From an uncultured Collinsella sp. (lineage in GTDB: Bacteria; Actinomycetota; Coriobacteriia; Coriobacteriales; Coriobacteriaceae), in assembly GCA_900548255.1 (NCBI GenBank), contig URKH01000051.1:1-14925 (forward strand): a stretch of DNA of 14,925 bases, in the 5' to 3' direction. The translations under genes and the position numbers were made by a program. The first letter of the stretch is position 1. Each line of letters starts with the position of its first letter. Positions 13,255 through 14,925 of this stretch are shown here, piece after piece. The notes under the pieces are model-generated. The model did no database searches and was not told where the DNA came from. It saw only the letters and a list, made by a program, of their open reading frames with translations.

Positions 13255-14925
13255 TTACATCAGGTCGCAGACAGCTGCGGCGAAGGCCACGGGGTCCTCG
13301 GGCAGAATGCCCTCGACCAGCAGGGCCTGATCGTAGAGCAGACCGGAGTACTGCTTGATCTTGTCGGCATCGCCTGCCTTCTGAGCAGCAACGAGCTTGG
13401 CAAAGACCGGGTGCTTGGCGTTGAGCTCGAGCACGCGCTGGCTCTTGGGCATGCCGTCGGGCGCGCCCTCGGGACCCTTCTGGAGCACCTTCTCCATCTC
13501 GAGCGAAAGCGGGCCCTCGGTGGTAATGCACGCGGGGGCATCGGTCAGGCGCGCAGAAACGGCAACCTTCTCGACCTTGTCGCCGAGTGCCTCCTTCATA
13601 GCGCCAAAGAGGTCCTCGTTCTCCTTGGTAGCGTCCTCGGCCTCCTTCTTCTCATCCTCGGTTGCCAAGTCAAGATCGCCGGTAGCGACGTTCTTGAGCT
13701 CCAGGTGACGATCCTCGACCTCGGGCTCGGCACCGTCGGCAACGGCCTTCTCGGCAGCCTCGCGAGCAGCATCGTCCTCATAGATCTTGGGCATATCGCG
13801 CGCCACGTACTCACGCATGGCCTGGAACGTGAACTCGTCCACATCCTGCGTCAGCAGCAGCACGTCATAGCCGCGGTCGAGCACGCCCTTTACCACGGGC
13901 ATCTTGGCCAAGCGCTCACGCGAGTCGCCGGCGGCGTAGTAGATGGCCTTCTGATCCTCGGGCATGCCCTTGGCATACTCGGCCAGGGTAATCATCTTCT
14001 GTTCCTTGGCAGACCAGAACAGCAACAGGTCGGCGAGCTCATCGGCCTTCATGCCATAGCTCGAGTAGATGCCGTACTTAAGACCGCGGCCAAAGTTTTC
14101 GAAGAACTTCTCGTAGGCCTCGCGGTCGTTGTCGCGCATATCCTCAAGGTCGGCGGTGATCTTCTTCTCGACACGCTTGGCGATGGCCTTGAGTTGACGG
14201 TTCTGCTGCAGTGTCTCACGCGAGATGTTGAGCGACACGTCGGCAGAATCCACAACGCCACGGACAAAGTTGTAGTAGTCGGGCAGCAGGTCGTCGCACT
14301 TCTCCATAATCAGCACGTTGGAGCTGTAGAGCGCCAGGCCCTTCTCGTAGTCCTTGCTGTACAGATCGAACGGGGCGCGGCCCGGCACAAACAGCAGGGC
14401 GTCGTACTCGAGCGTACCCTCGGCATGGAAGCTGATAGTGCGTGCCGGATCGTCAAAGTCGTGGAACGTGGACTTGTAGAACTCGTTGTAATCCTTCTGC
14501 TCAACGTCGGAGCTGCGCTTTTTCCAGATCGGCGTCATGGAGTTGACGGTCTCGAGCTCCTGGTAGTCCTCGTACTCGGGCTTATAATCGTCGCCAGCAT
14601 CCTCGGGCTTGGGCTTCTGGCGGCTCTTGGACACCATCATCTGGATCGGGTAACGCACATAGTTGCTGTACTGCTGAATCAGGCTCTTGAGGCCCCACTC
14701 GGTCAGGAAGCGATCGTAGGTCTCGGCCTCGCCGTCGGCGTCGAGCTTCTCGTTCTCGCGCAGCGTCAGGACGACATCGGTACCGTGCTCGGCGCGCTCG
14801 CCGTCTTCGATTGTGTAACCCTCAAGACCATCAGACTCCCACACGTGAGCGGTGTCCTCGCCATAGGCGCGGCTGACCACCTTCACATGGCTGGCAACCA
14901 TAAAGGCAGAGTAGAAGCCCACGCC
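13255..14925 (-). CDS. htpG: Chaperone protein HtpG (Hsp90), 5' end outside window
   Basis: HtpG is the ATP-dependent cytoplasmic Hsp90 of bacteria, a dimer that remodels client proteins. The visible 556 residues open in GVGFYSAFMVA, the last ATP-pocket motif of the N-terminal domain, so about 90-110 N-terminal residues lie beyond 14925. In local numbering the middle domain includes PIWKKRSSDVEQKDYNEFYK (132-151), RAPFDLYSKDYEKGLALYSSN (about 183-203) and the signature VSLNISRETLQQN (about 230-242). A Glu/Lys/Asp-rich stretch (about 375-440) precedes the C-terminal dimerisation domain, which ends in CDLM. No stop or frameshift is seen. It is followed within four bases by the duplicated hairpins, which may serve as its 3' end. 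The ATG-like start within the visible frame is really a GTG valine codon, not the gene start. Confidence 0.96.
   Translation of the reverse strand, partial: GVGFYSAFMVASHVKVVSRAYGEDTAHVWESDGLEGYTIEDGERAEHGTDVVLTLRENEKLDADGEAETYDRFLTEWGLKSLIQQYSNYVRYPIQMMVSKSRQKPKPEDAGDDYKPEYEDYQELETVNSMTPIWKKRSSDVEQKDYNEFYKSTFHDFDDPARTISFHAEGTLEYDALLFVPGRAPFDLYSKDYEKGLALYSSNVLIMEKCDDLLPDYYNFVRGVVDSADVSLNISRETLQQNRQLKAIAKRVEKKITADLEDMRDNDREAYEKFFENFGRGLKYGIYSSYGMKADELADLLLFWSAKEQKMITLAEYAKGMPEDQKAIYYAAGDSRERLAKMPVVKGVLDRGYDVLLLTQDVDEFTFQAMREYVARDMPKIYEDDAAREAAEKAVADGAEPEVEDRHLELKNVATGDLDLATEDEKKEAEDATKENEDLFGAMKEALGDKVEKVAVSARLTDAPACITTEGPLSLEMEKVLQKGPEGAPDGMPKSQRVLELNAKHPVFAKLVAAQKAGDADKIKQYSGLLYDQALLVEGILPEDPVAFAAAVCDLM

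Noticed and set aside
14920..14922. Apparent htpG start codon near the window edge
   Set aside because: It is a GTG valine codon inside the conserved GVGFYSAF motif, and the frame runs on beyond the window.

Overview
The window looks like a chromosomal piece of a high-GC Gram-positive bacterium, most likely a gut Coriobacteriia of the Collinsella type. The evidence is the GC-rich codon use with long antisense shadow frames, the style of the HisRS, HtpG and PEP carboxylase sequences, and a tandem pair of YhgE/Pip proteins. The genus is inferred from protein style, not from a marker gene. Every gene I can support is on the minus strand, so transcription runs from position 14925 toward position 1.

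In order of transcription the window holds these parts. (1) The 3' five-sixths of htpG (chaperone Hsp90), cut by the window edge. (2) A 424-base gene-free interval packed with inverted repeats: a duplicated 45-46 base hairpin directly after the htpG stop, a long nested hairpin, and a perfect-armed palindrome built on GTCCCC. It also holds a candidate promoter/operator for the next operon. (3) Two adjoining YhgE/Pip-family membrane proteins (938 and 729 aa) whose stop and start codons touch, followed by two terminator-like hairpins. (4) An EamA/DMT permease with its own terminator. (5) An M20 amidohydrolase and, downstream, the remnant of an MFS transporter that has lost most of its middle. (6) hisS with its own promoter and terminator. 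(7) ppc (PEP carboxylase), monocistronic, with a promoter in front and a strong terminator behind.

Functionally this is mostly ordinary core metabolism and housekeeping: anaplerotic CO2 fixation, histidyl-tRNA charging and protein folding. It is interleaved with accessory membrane and transport genes. The amidohydrolase and MFS remnant were probably once a uptake-plus-hydrolysis pair. The two YhgE/Pip proteins share the same N- and C-terminal domains and probably work together at the cell surface.

The most unusual signal is non-coding. Two intervals about 8 kb apart (5111-5200 and 13069-13160), each just beyond the 3' end of a gene, carry the same long hairpin architecture. They share sequence in the terminal hairpin (19 of 23 bases, with one compensated base pair), flanking TGAAA / TTGAA motifs that place tandem G-A mismatches at the same point, and an outer closing stem of 12-14 bp whose sequence differs between copies. 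That pattern suggests a dispersed structured element of this genome. No CRISPR array, rRNA, tRNA or intact insertion sequence was found.
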